Shown here piece by piece: positions 44,403 through 53,770 of a DNA stretch of 64,000 bases. Made by a program: the position numbers and the translations under genes. The DNA is from CAZTBB01 sp964611755 (GTDB lineage Bacteria > Pseudomonadota > Alphaproteobacteria > Micavibrionales > Micavibrionaceae), in the NCBI GenBank assembly GCA_964611755.1, contig CAZTBB010000005.1, forward strand, positions 1 to 64,000, in the 5' to 3' direction. Positions within the stretch are counted from its first letter, which is position 1. Each line of letters begins with the position of its first letter. The notes beneath the pieces were generated by a model. The model saw only the letters and a list, made by a program, of their open reading frames with translations, was not told where the DNA came from and did no database searches.

Positions 44403-44963
44403 TCATTCGTTAAAAAATTTCCTTTTTAGAGAGTGTTCCAATTCGGTTATGGAATCAACCACTTCGTACAAAAAATTATGATCACGATGTGCAAATTTTT
44501 GTTCTTCTAATGTGCGCATTTGTGCCAATAGTGAATCCCAATACCCCCGATGATTGAACAGAATGATTGGTTTTTCATGCAATTGAAGTTGTTTCCATGT
44601 GATGACTTCGAAAAATTCCGCCAACGTTCCAATACCGCCGGGTAAAATCAAAAAACAATCGCTCAAATCGGCCATTTTTTGCTGGCGCTCATGCATGGAT
44701 TGCGTGAAATGAAGTGCGCTCAAACCGCTATGCGCGCGCTCACGGTCTTTCATAAAGGCGGGAATGACACCAATAACCTCACTGCCTGCTGCCATGGCGC
44801 TGTCGGCTATGCGCCCCATCATACCGCCCTTGGCACCGCCATACACGATATCCATGCCGCAATCGGAACATATGCGTCCGGTTTTATCGGCCAGATCGTA
44901 ATAATCGTCATCAAGATTATGAGAAGAGGCACAAAAGACCGTGATTCTTTTCTTTTGTGACAT
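44403..44963 (-). CDS. LOG-family (TIGR00730) nucleotide phosphoribohydrolase
   Basis: I start at the ATG at 44963; the frame has a GTG three codons earlier. The 186-aa protein has the Rossmann-like LOG signature: VFCASSHNLDDDYY, YGGAKGGMMG and the PGGIGTLAE motif that carries the catalytic Glu. LOG proteins cleave cytokinin riboside monophosphates or other nucleotide 5'-monophosphates. It follows the DUF1311 gene by 14 bases and may be cotranscribed. Confidence 0.9.
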   Translation of the reverse strand: MSQKKRITVFCASSHNLDDDYYDLADKTGRICSDCGMDIVYGGAKGGMMGRIADSAMAAGSEVIGVIPAFMKDRERAHSGLSALHFTQSMHERQQKMADLSDCFLILPGGIGTLAEFFEVITWKQLQLHEKPIILFNHRGYWDSLLAQMRTLEEQKFAHRDHNFLYEVVDSITELEHSLKRKFFNE

Positions 44964-44977
44964 AGATACCACCGACC

Positions 44978-45898
44978 TTAATGTGCGGCTTTTTTATCCG
45001 GCAGCGGCGGGGTTGCCGGATCATCCTGTGTCAATGCGTCTTGACGGCGATCGCCAATAACAAAAGCATCGCCTTTATGGGCAATGTAGAAATTTTCACA
45101 ATCATTTCCCTTGATATCCAGCCGCGCGTCACAGAGTTCATCATCATTCCGGACATCATTGATTGATATCAAATCACTCAAGGCACATGAAGCCGAGGCC
45201 TCATTCGCATGTTCGGACAGATCCAGCACCGTGACATCCGGCCGGCCGGTCAGGGACGATTTCGCAACGGCCACAACATATTCCTTGGTTTTTTCATCAA
45301 TCCCAAAAACGGCGAAATCATCATGCCCATCACAATCCAGATCAAGGGTTTGGCGTTTGGCGTTCTTCCAGAAAACATGCGGTTTTTCCTCATCCAGAAC
45401 ATTGATCCAGCGCGGCGTCGCGGCGTTTTTCGCGACAATTTCTTCGGCGCTATCTTCTGCCGCATGTTTTTGTAGCAGGCCGCTACGCGATTCCGTCATA
45501 TCGGCCAGGCATGATAAGGATGCAATCCTTTTGAGGGATTCATTATCGGCCCGCTCACTCGCCCATGCGCAATGGGAATCGCGATAGGCAATCCAGTCTT
45601 TTTGATTGCTGCCAAGCTGGTCCAGCGCAGTATTTGCCGTATCTGTCTCTAATTTTTCTTCATCGCTCAACTGATCGAGAGCGGCCTGATGCAGGTCTTT
45701 AAGCTCGTCTTCTACCAATTTATAAATATCGGCCAGCTTGTCTTGGGCGGTCTCATAACGGTCCTTGGCGCAGGACAAAATATCGGTGGTGTTGGTCGCT
45801 TTATCACAAGGATTGCCTTGCTGCGCATGAAGAGGGTTTACATGCAAAAATGTAAAGGCTGTTGCACAAAAGAGTGTCAGAAATCCCAAAAATCGCAT
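44978..45898 (-). CDS. Exported protein with an LprI-like DUF1311 domain
   Basis: The 306-aa protein has a signal peptide (cleavage after HAQ near residue 26). A DUF1311 domain (about 28-145) follows, with CDKATNTTDILSCAKDRYETAQ and QKDWIAYRDSHC. DUF1311 occurs in the lysozyme inhibitor LprI and other exported proteins. The C-terminal part has LDLDCDGHDDFAVFG, an acidic loop of the FG-GAP or calcium-binding kind. It could protect against host or rival lysozymes, but this is inference. Confidence 0.82.
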   Translation of the reverse strand: MRFLGFLTLFCATAFTFLHVNPLHAQQGNPCDKATNTTDILSCAKDRYETAQDKLADIYKLVEDELKDLHQAALDQLSDEEKLETDTANTALDQLGSNQKDWIAYRDSHCAWASERADNESLKRIASLSCLADMTESRSGLLQKHAAEDSAEEIVAKNAATPRWINVLDEEKPHVFWKNAKRQTLDLDCDGHDDFAVFGIDEKTKEYVVAVAKSSLTGRPDVTVLDLSEHANEASASCALSDLISINDVRNDDELCDARLDIKGNDCENFYIAHKGDAFVIGDRRQDALTQDDPATPPLPDKKAAH

Positions 45899-45985
45899 CT
45901 ACAAAGCTCCATCACTTGATTATGATAGAACCATAGAAATTCTGCTGTGTGAAATCAATTGGAAATGTGCCCGATGTGATAAGAC

Positions 45986-47047
45986 CTATGCATTCATGCC
46001 CGGAGTTGTTGGCTGTATTTGTGCGATGAATTCAGGATCGGGTTTGAGTACTGCGAATTCGTCATCGCCCGCAACGGTTGGCGCCGGCGCTTCTTCTGGA
46101 TCCCAGTTGATCGATGTCACCGAAGTCAGAGTTCCAATTTCTCTACAGGCGTAATAGGAATGCAAAATATCCCGACCGTCTTCAAAATCTAGGAATTTTG
46201 CACCTCTGGCTGAACCGGTTGCTTCAATGACGGTAGCTTCCAATGGGTCACCGCCTGTTATTTCAGTTAAAGCAGCCTTATTGCCATCTTTAATGACTTC
46301 CGCCACAAGGGATGCATCTGCGTTGTTGTATTGATTGTCTGCGACGTAATCTCTGTTTTCATCTTGTAGATCTAATACCTGAACGGCCATCTCCAAAGCC
46401 TGAAAAACAGGATTGTCTTCAGGCCCGCCCATCATAAAGGCTGTTAAAGCTTCTACGCTTTCCATCATGGGTGTATCTCTCAGGACTTCAAACGCCGGAT
46501 TGTCTGCATTTTGTTGAAGCTGCTGGAATGTGCGATCCATAATTTCTGCCAGTTGTGTATTGCTGGCAGATCCAGCTTCGGCTCTGATTTGGGATAAGAT
46601 CGTAAAGATCCCTTGTGTTGGATCAAGCAAAGTCATAGCCACATCGGCTGTGCCAGAGACAGGAGCATTAAAACGCCCCATTGCAGACCCTGCCGCTTCG
46701 GCGCCTACCGCGCCAGTCATGGCCACTTGAACGGCCGTGCGCATGTCATCATAATTTTGCGTGATTTGCTGTTGCAAAGAGCTGATATCCTGTCGCTGCA
46801 GCGTTGTATCCTGATTCAAAAAGGCACCCGCCCCCGCGCGGCCCGCAACAAATGTAGCAGCGGCCGTTACAGCAGGCGCAATATCAATGTCGATATCTTG
46901 TGACAGGCTATTGAAAACATTGGAAATATTTTGAACGGGATTGATATTTTGGGACATCTGCATGATGTCCTGGAAACTATCCTGGTAGTTTCTGACATAC
47001 CCGCCAAATTGATCGAAAGCGCTTGATGCGCCACCAAAAAAAGACAT
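45986..47047 (-). CDS. Gln/Ala-rich protein of unknown function
   Basis: I start at the ATG at 47047 (MSFFGGASS) because GAGGG lies 5 bases upstream; the frame extends to a GTG. The 353-aa protein has no signal peptide or membrane helix. The N-terminal 70 residues are rich in Asn, Gln and Ser. A long helical Ala/Gln-rich middle (about 80-180) follows, with QQQITQNYDDMRTAVQVAM. The C-terminus is acidic and Pro-rich. No family is recognised. It stands alone between gshB and the DUF1311 operon, both on the same strand. Confidence 0.6.
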   Translation of the reverse strand: MSFFGGASSAFDQFGGYVRNYQDSFQDIMQMSQNINPVQNISNVFNSLSQDIDIDIAPAVTAAATFVAGRAGAGAFLNQDTTLQRQDISSLQQQITQNYDDMRTAVQVAMTGAVGAEAAGSAMGRFNAPVSGTADVAMTLLDPTQGIFTILSQIRAEAGSASNTQLAEIMDRTFQQLQQNADNPAFEVLRDTPMMESVEALTAFMMGGPEDNPVFQALEMAVQVLDLQDENRDYVADNQYNNADASLVAEVIKDGNKAALTEITGGDPLEATVIEATGSARGAKFLDFEDGRDILHSYYACREIGTLTSVTSINWDPEEAPAPTVAGDDEFAVLKPDPEFIAQIQPTTPGMNA

Positions 47048-47223
47048 ATACACCCTCTTATGTCCGTTTATCTCTATTCGTCTTATTTTTTATGACCGCC
47101 TATTTTTTGTTTTTTGTGCGGTCTTTTCTTATGGTTTAGAGTTTGACATAAAAGTGTTAATTTTTCGTAATTCCAGAAAATGAGGCATAAAAACTCTGCT
47201 TAAAACACCCTAAAGCACTGTAT

Positions 47224-48159
47224 TTATTTATTTTTATGAATTTTTGCGTGTTCTTCGATTAAATCAATCAAGCGCGGGGTAATATCATGCCCATAGACCA
47301 CTTTTATGCGCTGCAATGTGCCTGTGCTGGTGACATTAATCTCGGTCAGATAGGGGCCGATGAAGTCCAACCCGACAAATAACACGCCCTGCGCACTGAG
47401 ATCCTTGGCAATCTGTTCGGCCAAGGCGCGCTCTTGCGGGGTTGGCTCATAGGCATGATCGGTGGATCCGCGATAGATACGAAAATCATTATCGGCCGGC
47501 ACGGTGATAATGGATTCAACGATCTCTTCCCCAAACATCAAAATGCGCTTATTGCCCTCTTTGATTGCGGGCAAATAGGGCTGAACCATGATGGGCTCTT
47601 TTTCACGTGCGATCATCTCCCGCACATCTTCGGCTTTGCGCGTGCGGATAATGCCATGGCCGTGAAACCCGTTTAGCGGTTTGGCCACCACTTCATTATG
47701 TATGGCCATAAACGTCTTCACCTCATCATGATCCATCGTCACAATGGTTGGCGGAATATGATCGGGGTAATTAAAGATGCTCAGCTTTTCAGGCGTGTTG
47801 CGAATGCCGACAGGATCATTGGAGATATACACACCGCGTTTTTGCAGCATTTCCATGAAATAGGTGTTGGTGAAATAATTGACATCAACAGGCGGGTCTT
47901 GGCGGATGATAATAACATCCATCTCTTCCAGATTGATTTTTTCATATGAGCCCAGCTCGATATGTGGCTCTTTATCCAAATCAATGGCTGTGATTTGCGC
48001 GCATGGTGCGCTCAGCACATTCTGGGATAAAGAAATGCTCTCGGGGGTGTAATGATAGACCGCATGCCCTGCCTGAAAGGCGGCTTGGATCATCATCAAA
48101 GAATGATTTTCTTTCGGGTTTGCACGGGCCGGGTCTTCCATTTGATAGGCAAATTTCAT
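47224..48159 (-). CDS. gshB: Glutathione synthetase
   Basis: This ATP-grasp enzyme joins gamma-glutamylcysteine and glycine. I use the ATG at 48159 (MKFAYQMEDPAR); GTG at 48168 is possible. The 311-aa protein has DPPVDVNYFTNTYF, NDPVGIRNTPEKL, VAKPLNGFHGHGI and the C-terminal INVTSTGTLQ. It is divergent from lptE with a 56-bp gap. A GCS2-like ligase gene lies 1.7 kb away, so both glutathione steps could be encoded here. Confidence 0.95.
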   Translation of the reverse strand: MKFAYQMEDPARANPKENHSLMMIQAAFQAGHAVYHYTPESISLSQNVLSAPCAQITAIDLDKEPHIELGSYEKINLEEMDVIIIRQDPPVDVNYFTNTYFMEMLQKRGVYISNDPVGIRNTPEKLSIFNYPDHIPPTIVTMDHDEVKTFMAIHNEVVAKPLNGFHGHGIIRTRKAEDVREMIAREKEPIMVQPYLPAIKEGNKRILMFGEEIVESIITVPADNDFRIYRGSTDHAYEPTPQERALAEQIAKDLSAQGVLFVGLDFIGPYLTEINVTSTGTLQRIKVVYGHDITPRLIDLIEEHAKIHKNK

Positions 48160-48215
48160 CAGGGTCACACTTTATCTGTTGTCTATGGGGTGTTTTCATT
48201 ATTAATATAAACCCC

Positions 48216-48734
48216 ATGAAACAATTTTCACGCGTTTTTTTATTGCTATCGATTTTGTCCATACCCATGTTGACCGCATGCGGATTTTCTCCGATTTACG
48301 GACAAAGCGGTGCAGCGCATAGCTCTGTTGAGGCGCATCTGGGCAAGGTGTTTATTGCCACTATCCCTGATCGTGACGGGCAATATCTGTATAACGCGCT
48401 TGTTGATCGTTTTTATCGCGGCGATTACCCGAGCGAAGCGCCCTATCTTTTGGAGGTCGGGGATTTAAAAGAAGCGCTGCGTGATCTGGACATAACGGTT
48501 CGCTCGGATGCCACGCGCGGGCAATTGCGCATCAGTGCGACATTTACACTCAGAGATCGCCATGAGGATGTTGTTGTTCTTGGGCGAGAATTGAGCGCCA
48601 TCACCAGCTATAACATCCTCTCCAGTGAATTCACCAACCGCGTGTCCGAAGACAACGCCCGTTTGAATGCGCTGGATGATCTTGCCCGCCAAATTGAACT
48701 GCAGGTTGCGCTTTATTTCGATCGTCAAAATTAA
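48216..48734 (+). CDS. lptE: LPS-assembly lipoprotein LptE
   Basis: I start at ATG 48216; the longer frame from 48003 runs inside gshB on the other strand. The 172-aa protein has a lipoprotein signal ending TACGFSPIYG (lipidated Cys about residue 22) and a small LptE body: VFIATIPDRDGQYLYNALVDRF, LRISATFTLRD, SEDNARLNALDDLARQI. LptE plugs the LptD outer-membrane barrel. In most alphaproteobacteria holA follows directly. Here two other genes lie between. Confidence 0.9.
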   Translation: MKQFSRVFLLLSILSIPMLTACGFSPIYGQSGAAHSSVEAHLGKVFIATIPDRDGQYLYNALVDRFYRGDYPSEAPYLLEVGDLKEALRDLDITVRSDATRGQLRISATFTLRDRHEDVVVLGRELSAITSYNILSSEFTNRVSEDNARLNALDDLARQIELQVALYFDRQN

Positions 48735-48981
48735 TTTGACAAAACTTCCCGTAATATTCTAGAACTCTCCTACTTTGTTTTGTTCTGCGTTGTGTAAGAA
48801 CAAACGGCGGAATTTGATGGATGCAGCTTGCACCGCCTCAAAAATGCTAAAGCGCCACAGCCCGTTTAATCTCGCTGTGGTTATCCAAATGGAAACCGGG
48901 CGGGATGAAATCCCTCCAAAATAATAGATAAGCCAGAATCCTGATCAGAAGGTGGGTTTATCATATGATATGGAGTTAGAT
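48735..48981. other. 247-bp gap after lptE with a 7-bp hairpin
   Basis: No gene is seen. A perfect 7-bp stem CCACAGC/GCTGTGG (48855-48861 and 48874-48880) closes a 12-base loop. There is no T-tract, so it is not a clear terminator. TTGACA occurs just after the lptE stop, with no good -10 box at the right distance. GGAG lies 6 bases before the next ATG. Confidence 0.4.
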
Positions 48982-49791
48982 ATGGCGCTATTGCAAGCCA
49001 GCAAAGCAGATATAACGGATCGTGATCTTGAGCAAGATACAGCTCTTCTTGTGTCATTCGATCAGGGGGGCGATGGCCATCTGTGGGCCCCCTCTCTTAT
49101 TCCCCCTGAGCCCAGGAGCAGAAGCGATATCGCCAATCCGGTAATTTTAGGCGATGTGATGGATATTTCCGGCGATAATCGCATTTTTATGAATCACGGC
49201 CTTGTGGTTAAGCCCGCTGGCTCTATGGACTTTGCTGTGCCTGAGACATTTGATTTCTTGTTTGAAGCCGGACTGGCCGTAGCGCAGGACGCATTTGCAC
49301 TTTATGGGGCTGAAAAATTCCGGGATGCCGAAATTGTGCTGATTGCGCAAAGGACAGAGACGGAGAACGGCAAGGCGCAGCGTGGCATTTTCGGACATTG
49401 GCATACCCATGACAAGCCGGAAGGCAAAGGGCGCAATCGCGTCGATTTCATTTACGGGTTTTGTGATGATCTGGGCACAGAATTTCGCAATGCCCATGGC
49501 CAAAAACAAACCCGTCCCGGCACTTTAACCCGTTGGGGCGCAGAAATAGAGCATCGCGGCGTGGTCAATAATACGGGCCAAACGCTTAACCGCACATGGG
49601 GGGCTTTTTTGGTCTATCCCAAAGCCGGATACCGCGAGGCAGTTTCAAATCCGGCCTTTAATAGGGCGGTGACACCGCGCATCAGGGATTCATTTCATCA
49701 AGCCGGCAATCGTTATCTTGCCTTTCAGCAAGGCAAACATTTTAACCCCCGCGCGCCCGAGCCGGTGCTTGTACCCGATCATACCCTGTGA
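48982..49791 (+). CDS. Unknown protein with a HWHTHD segment
   Basis: I use the ATG at 48982 because GGAG lies 6 bases upstream; the frame extends to a GTG at 48952. The 269-aa protein has no signal peptide. It has a central GHWHTHDKPEG segment followed by RVDFIYGFCDDLGTEF, and later AEIEHRGVVNNTGQTLNR and FLVYPKAGYREAV. Clustered His and Asp suggest metal binding, perhaps cupin-like, but no family is recognised. It ends 83 bases before the GCS2-like gene on the same strand, so the two are probably linked. Confidence 0.65.
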   Translation: MALLQASKADITDRDLEQDTALLVSFDQGGDGHLWAPSLIPPEPRSRSDIANPVILGDVMDISGDNRIFMNHGLVVKPAGSMDFAVPETFDFLFEAGLAVAQDAFALYGAEKFRDAEIVLIAQRTETENGKAQRGIFGHWHTHDKPEGKGRNRVDFIYGFCDDLGTEFRNAHGQKQTRPGTLTRWGAEIEHRGVVNNTGQTLNRTWGAFLVYPKAGYREAVSNPAFNRAVTPRIRDSFHQAGNRYLAFQQGKHFNPRAPEPVLVPDHTL

Positions 49792-49874
49792 ATGGAGTAT
49801 GTTTAAGAATTTGCCTCCATATGAAATAAACCCATATACTTATCTCTGATACGTTTTTTATAAGAGGCAAAGAG

Positions 49875-51332
49875 ATGTCAGGCGTAAAAACCAGTGATAA
49901 TAAACCAATTTCAGACATAGAGGATGTCTATGATCTCTATACAGGTATAGGCGCGCAAGAGAGCCGTTCCGGTATTGAGGTGGAGCTTGGTTTTTTTGAT
50001 CCGGAGACCGGCGACCAAAAACCGATGGATGTGTGCCAGAATGAATCCGTGAAGGGCCGCGCTCTGGATGGCGCCAGCCATGTTTGGGTGCGTCAGGAGC
50101 CAACCGCCGAGACACTAGAGGCCAATAGTATTGCTGCGCGTTATCAAAATCGCACCAAAGTTTTGGATGATATTCAAGATAAGCTGGCTATCCTGACTAA
50201 GGCCGCACAGGATGTCGGGGTCAAGCGATCCTATTTCCAAGAATTGCCAAATGCCAGTGCGGAGCTTTTGCTCTCGCAAGTGGTGAATGTCGAACGCTAT
50301 CAGCAATTCTTTAATCCACCGCGGGCGGATATGACGGGCATTGCCGCCTATTTTTCTGTGTGTAAATCCAATCAGGTCTCGGTCAGTTATACGGATCCGG
50401 AGCATCTCCTGGATAATGTCCGCCGCCTATATTTTCTGGCCCCGTTCTTTTTCCTGCTGAGCGATAACTCATCCGGTTTTAGCGAAGGCAAAGCGATTAA
50501 TTATCAGCCGGGCATGCATTACCGCAAATTCCTCGCCGATAAGGGAGGGTTTGTCCCTTATGTTTTGAATGCCGCATCCGGTGAAGAATTTATTGTCTCT
50601 CACATTGAGCATGTTATGCGTAATCCGCTCTATGTGTATTATGATGAGAATAACGTCCTGCAGCGTATTCCATCAGGCACATGGAGCAGTTTTCATGAGC
50701 TCAAAGAGCGCGGATTGAACACGCCGACCAATTATTTCTTTGCCGAAACAATATTGTGGCCCGATGTAAAGATTGCCGCGCTGAAGAATGATGATGATGA
50801 GCCTTATGGCCACCGTTTCGAGGCGCGTATGATCGGTGTCGGGGCGTGGCAACATCAGGCTATGTATCTGGTCATTACCGAGCTGGCTTATAATCAAAAT
50901 TATGCCGGCGCGGTGAATGCCTTGCTGGCGCGTTATGGCTTGTCTGTACAAAACACGGAGGTCGAGGCCGTTTTAACCGATGCCTATGATCAGGCATGCA
51001 ATCACGGTAATCAATTTTTTGATATCGCCTATGGCACAGGACGCATGCAAGATTTTGCCAAGGAGTTTGCCGATATCACCGAGCAAGCCTTTGAAGGGAA
51101 AGGCTTTGATGAGGCGCTCGAGCCTCTCTTGCGCATTTGCCATACCGGCCTGACAGATGCCAAGGTCAATCGTTGCTTGTTTGATAGTTTGCAAAAAACT
51201 CTGGATTTCCAGGCAGATTATGATCCTGCCCTCTTTGAGAATCCCAACAGATGTGCTCACATGATCTTTGAAGAAGAACTCGCACGCAAAGGCAACGGAC
51301 GTTGCTGTGATATATTGCGTGTATCTGCGTAG
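49875..51332 (+). CDS. GCS2-like carboxylate-amine ligase
   Basis: The 485-aa protein resembles glutamate-cysteine ligase type 2. It has an N-terminal SRSGIEVELGFFD, matching the Glu-rich metal strand G-E-E, a central NYFFAETILWPDVK and HRFEARMIGVGAWQHQAMY. The order agrees with the GCS2 fold. Members of this family make gamma-glutamyl peptides or related amides. The nearby gshB makes a glutathione role attractive, but the product could be another gamma-glutamyl thiol or amide. An AAGAGG-type Shine-Dalgarno sequence precedes the ATG. It ends 10 bases before holA. Confidence 0.78.
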   Translation: MSGVKTSDNKPISDIEDVYDLYTGIGAQESRSGIEVELGFFDPETGDQKPMDVCQNESVKGRALDGASHVWVRQEPTAETLEANSIAARYQNRTKVLDDIQDKLAILTKAAQDVGVKRSYFQELPNASAELLLSQVVNVERYQQFFNPPRADMTGIAAYFSVCKSNQVSVSYTDPEHLLDNVRRLYFLAPFFFLLSDNSSGFSEGKAINYQPGMHYRKFLADKGGFVPYVLNAASGEEFIVSHIEHVMRNPLYVYYDENNVLQRIPSGTWSSFHELKERGLNTPTNYFFAETILWPDVKIAALKNDDDEPYGHRFEARMIGVGAWQHQAMYLVITELAYNQNYAGAVNALLARYGLSVQNTEVEAVLTDAYDQACNHGNQFFDIAYGTGRMQDFAKEFADITEQAFEGKGFDEALEPLLRICHTGLTDAKVNRCLFDSLQKTLDFQADYDPALFENPNRCAHMIFEEELARKGNGRCCDILRVSA

Positions 51333-51342
51333 ATATATGTGA

Positions 51343-52362
51343 ATGAAACTCTCTTATCGTGACATTGACCCTTTTTTAAAAAATCCGGATCCGGCAGCCC
51401 GGCTTATTCTGGTTTACGGGCCGGATAGCGGGCTTGTCTCCGAACGTGCGGAAATGATTGGCAAAACGATCGTTGCCGATCTCTCTGATCCCTTTAATGT
51501 GGTCACTTTTACAGCCGATGAGCTCACCGAGGACACAGCGCGCCTCAGTGACGAAGCCAATGCCATGTCAATGATGGGCGGTGATCGTCTGATCCGTATT
51601 CGCGAAGGCGCGGACAAGCTCACCGTGATGTTGAAGGACTACCTTGAAAACCCGAGCGATGCGAATTTAATCGTGGTTGAAGCCGATAATCTGGGGCCGC
51701 GTTCCAGCCTGCGCTTGCTCTGTGAGAAAGCCAAGAATGCCGCGGCTCTGCCCTGTTATGTCGAGGATCAGCGTGATTTGGGCCGTCTGATCCGTGAAAG
51801 CCTGCAAGCCGAGGGGCTTCAGATTGAGATGGATGCGGCCAATTGGCTGAGCGCCAATATCTCCGGGGATCGCCGCAAAGTGCGCTCGGAGATTGAAAAG
51901 CTGATCCTCTACAAGGGGCCGGATAAATCCCAGATAAGCCTTGGCGATGTGCAGGCCTGTTGCGGCGAGGCGGGGGCGCAATCCCTTGATGATTTGATCT
52001 ATGGTGCGGGTGGCTCCGATGCGGCCGGAGCATTGCGGGCCTACACAACGCTTTTGGAAGAGGGCGTGCCCTTTATTGTGATCTTGCGCGCCTTGCAACG
52101 CCATTTCCGCCGTTTGCATATTACCAAGGCCCGTATTGAGGCCGGAGAGGCGCCGGACCGCGCGCTGAAAATGCTGAGCCCGCCGATATTTTTTAAACAG
52201 CAAAGCCAGTTTCAATCCCAGCTTGGCCGCTGGAGCCTTGGCGGAATGAGCCGCACGCTTTCCAAGCTTTCGGAGCTGGAGGCGCAGTGCAAGAAAACAG
52301 GCACGCCGGTGGAAACGGTTTGCGCCCAAGCCATTCTGAGCATCAGCGCCGCCGCCCGTTAG
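51343..52362 (+). CDS. holA: DNA polymerase III subunit delta
   Basis: The 339-aa clamp-loader subunit opens the sliding clamp. It has the AAA+-like N-terminus RLILVYGPDSGLVSERA, the central RRKVRSEIEKL segment of the delta family, and the helical C-terminal collar domain. It follows the GCS2-like gene by 10 bases, in the position usually next to lptE. The length is typical. Confidence 0.93.
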   Translation: MKLSYRDIDPFLKNPDPAARLILVYGPDSGLVSERAEMIGKTIVADLSDPFNVVTFTADELTEDTARLSDEANAMSMMGGDRLIRIREGADKLTVMLKDYLENPSDANLIVVEADNLGPRSSLRLLCEKAKNAAALPCYVEDQRDLGRLIRESLQAEGLQIEMDAANWLSANISGDRRKVRSEIEKLILYKGPDKSQISLGDVQACCGEAGAQSLDDLIYGAGGSDAAGALRAYTTLLEEGVPFIVILRALQRHFRRLHITKARIEAGEAPDRALKMLSPPIFFKQQSQFQSQLGRWSLGGMSRTLSKLSELEAQCKKTGTPVETVCAQAILSISAAAR

Positions 52363-52466
52363 ATCCCCTAAAGTCGTAAAATAGTCAATTTTTTACATAA
52401 AAAATGTTGACAGGTATTAATATTATGTTAAATTGTCATGGCTTTTGAAAAACGGAGAATAGAAAA

Positions 52467-53012
52467 ATGACACAAGATCTGAATAGCAGTCCAGAGATGG
52501 GCGAGAGTTTTACAACACAAGCCGGGGAGCCTGCTTCGGTTAATAACCCTCTTTTTAATGATGTTGAGCGAAGGCTGGATGCTATCTTCCTTTGTTTGTG
52601 CAAACATGAAAATGAGATAAGAGTGTCATGGGCTATGCTAAATGAAAGCGCACAAGGCCAAAGCAGCTCCACAATAGGTGGTTATCAGGGCGATAGGGTG
52701 GTTTACCCGGTTCAATTAGGAGATAACGTGTATAAGATCGAACTAAGCGCTGCAAGCACCGATTCACCGGTGGCGTTATCCATAGATTTGATCCGTGCAA
52801 ATGGGGCAGACTTACCTCAATCAGATACGAAGACTATTGAAACATATGATAATGCTGAAGACATTTTATCAAAGCTGGAAGCTTTGGTAGTTGAAAACAA
52901 TCCGGAGTCTGAAAACGCAATCAAAGCGATATTTAGCGCATTTGATAAGCCAGGTGTTACTGTGCTTACAGGCCCTCCTGTTGAGAATAGAAGACCTGGT
53001 TGGATGGGATAA
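52467..53012 (+). CDS. Unknown protein
   Basis: The 181-aa acidic protein has no signal peptide or membrane helix. A Cys pair occurs in IFLCLCKHENE, and a beta-rich middle has GDRVVYPVQLGDNVYKIEL. It ends 5 bases before the next gene, so they form a pair. The family is not recognised. Confidence 0.6.
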   Translation: MTQDLNSSPEMGESFTTQAGEPASVNNPLFNDVERRLDAIFLCLCKHENEIRVSWAMLNESAQGQSSSTIGGYQGDRVVYPVQLGDNVYKIELSAASTDSPVALSIDLIRANGADLPQSDTKTIETYDNAEDILSKLEALVVENNPESENAIKAIFSAFDKPGVTVLTGPPVENRRPGWMG

Positions 53013-53017
53013 CAAAA

Positions 53018-53752
53018 ATGTCAGGAGCCGCAGGAGGGGCAGCCGCAGCAGCTGCCATAGCAGTCAATAATCAAAGAGGATGGGATGCATACGAAACTCT
53101 ACTGAGTGAAGTTGTTGCTGAAAAGATGCACGCCCTTATTCCAGAAGAGCAGATAAAAGAGGCTAGAATCACTATATTGCCTCTTTACAATGACAATCGA
53201 ACTGGAGCGATCGGAACGGATCAGCTTCAAAAACAAAAGCAGGATTTTCAGGAGCTGCACAGAACCACATCTGAATTTTTCAGTAGGCTTAAAAATATTG
53301 AAGGGCTGGATTTGGATGTAGCAGAAGAGTTGTCGCAATATTTTTATTACAGAAACGCTCTGGCAAGATATGACATTCCGGAACATGATGGACGTATTAT
53401 CCCGGATCATCACAGAGCAGAGTTTGTATCATTCAAGCTGAGATTAAATGGGCGCACGCTTGTCTTTTCCCTGAATGCCATGCCGGATGACGAAAGGATA
53501 TCTCTGGGCCAGCATACTAAACGTGATATGGAGACATCTAATTTTTATCTGCAAAGCAACAGTCGTGATGGCAAAGATGTTGAATTTTATGATAGCTGGG
53601 ATGAATTCACTCAGCACGTGGCTCTGCATATATTGCAAACATTGCCTGTCAATAAACGGGATCAAGCCAGAGCGCATTTAAATGAACATTATCCCGGCAT
53701 CGTCAATGGCTCCCTTGGAGAGCGCATTCAAATCTGGATGCCGGGTTTATAG
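53018..53752 (+). CDS. Unknown protein with an Ala/Gly-rich N-terminus
   Basis: I use the ATG at 53018 (MSGAAGGAAA); a TTG at 53000 overlaps the previous gene. The 244-aa protein has a small Ala/Gly-rich N-terminus (about residues 1-20). The body has ITILPLYNDNRTGAIG, EELSQYFYYRNALARYD, AEFVSFKLRLNGRTLVF and an acidic helical C-terminus. No catalytic motif is recognised. It is paired with the gene before it and converges with amtB. Confidence 0.6.
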   Translation: MSGAAGGAAAAAAIAVNNQRGWDAYETLLSEVVAEKMHALIPEEQIKEARITILPLYNDNRTGAIGTDQLQKQKQDFQELHRTTSEFFSRLKNIEGLDLDVAEELSQYFYYRNALARYDIPEHDGRIIPDHHRAEFVSFKLRLNGRTLVFSLNAMPDDERISLGQHTKRDMETSNFYLQSNSRDGKDVEFYDSWDEFTQHVALHILQTLPVNKRDQARAHLNEHYPGIVNGSLGERIQIWMPGL

Positions 53753-53770
53753 CATTTACAAAAAACAGGC

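Noticed and set aside
47094..47123. GACCGC/GCGGTC hairpin between gshB and the 45986 gene.
   Set aside because: Its T-rich side is on the strand with no gene to terminate, and the stem is only 6 bp.
48003..48215. Upstream open frame before lptE.
   Set aside because: It overlaps gshB on the opposite strand; lptE starts at its lipoprotein signal.
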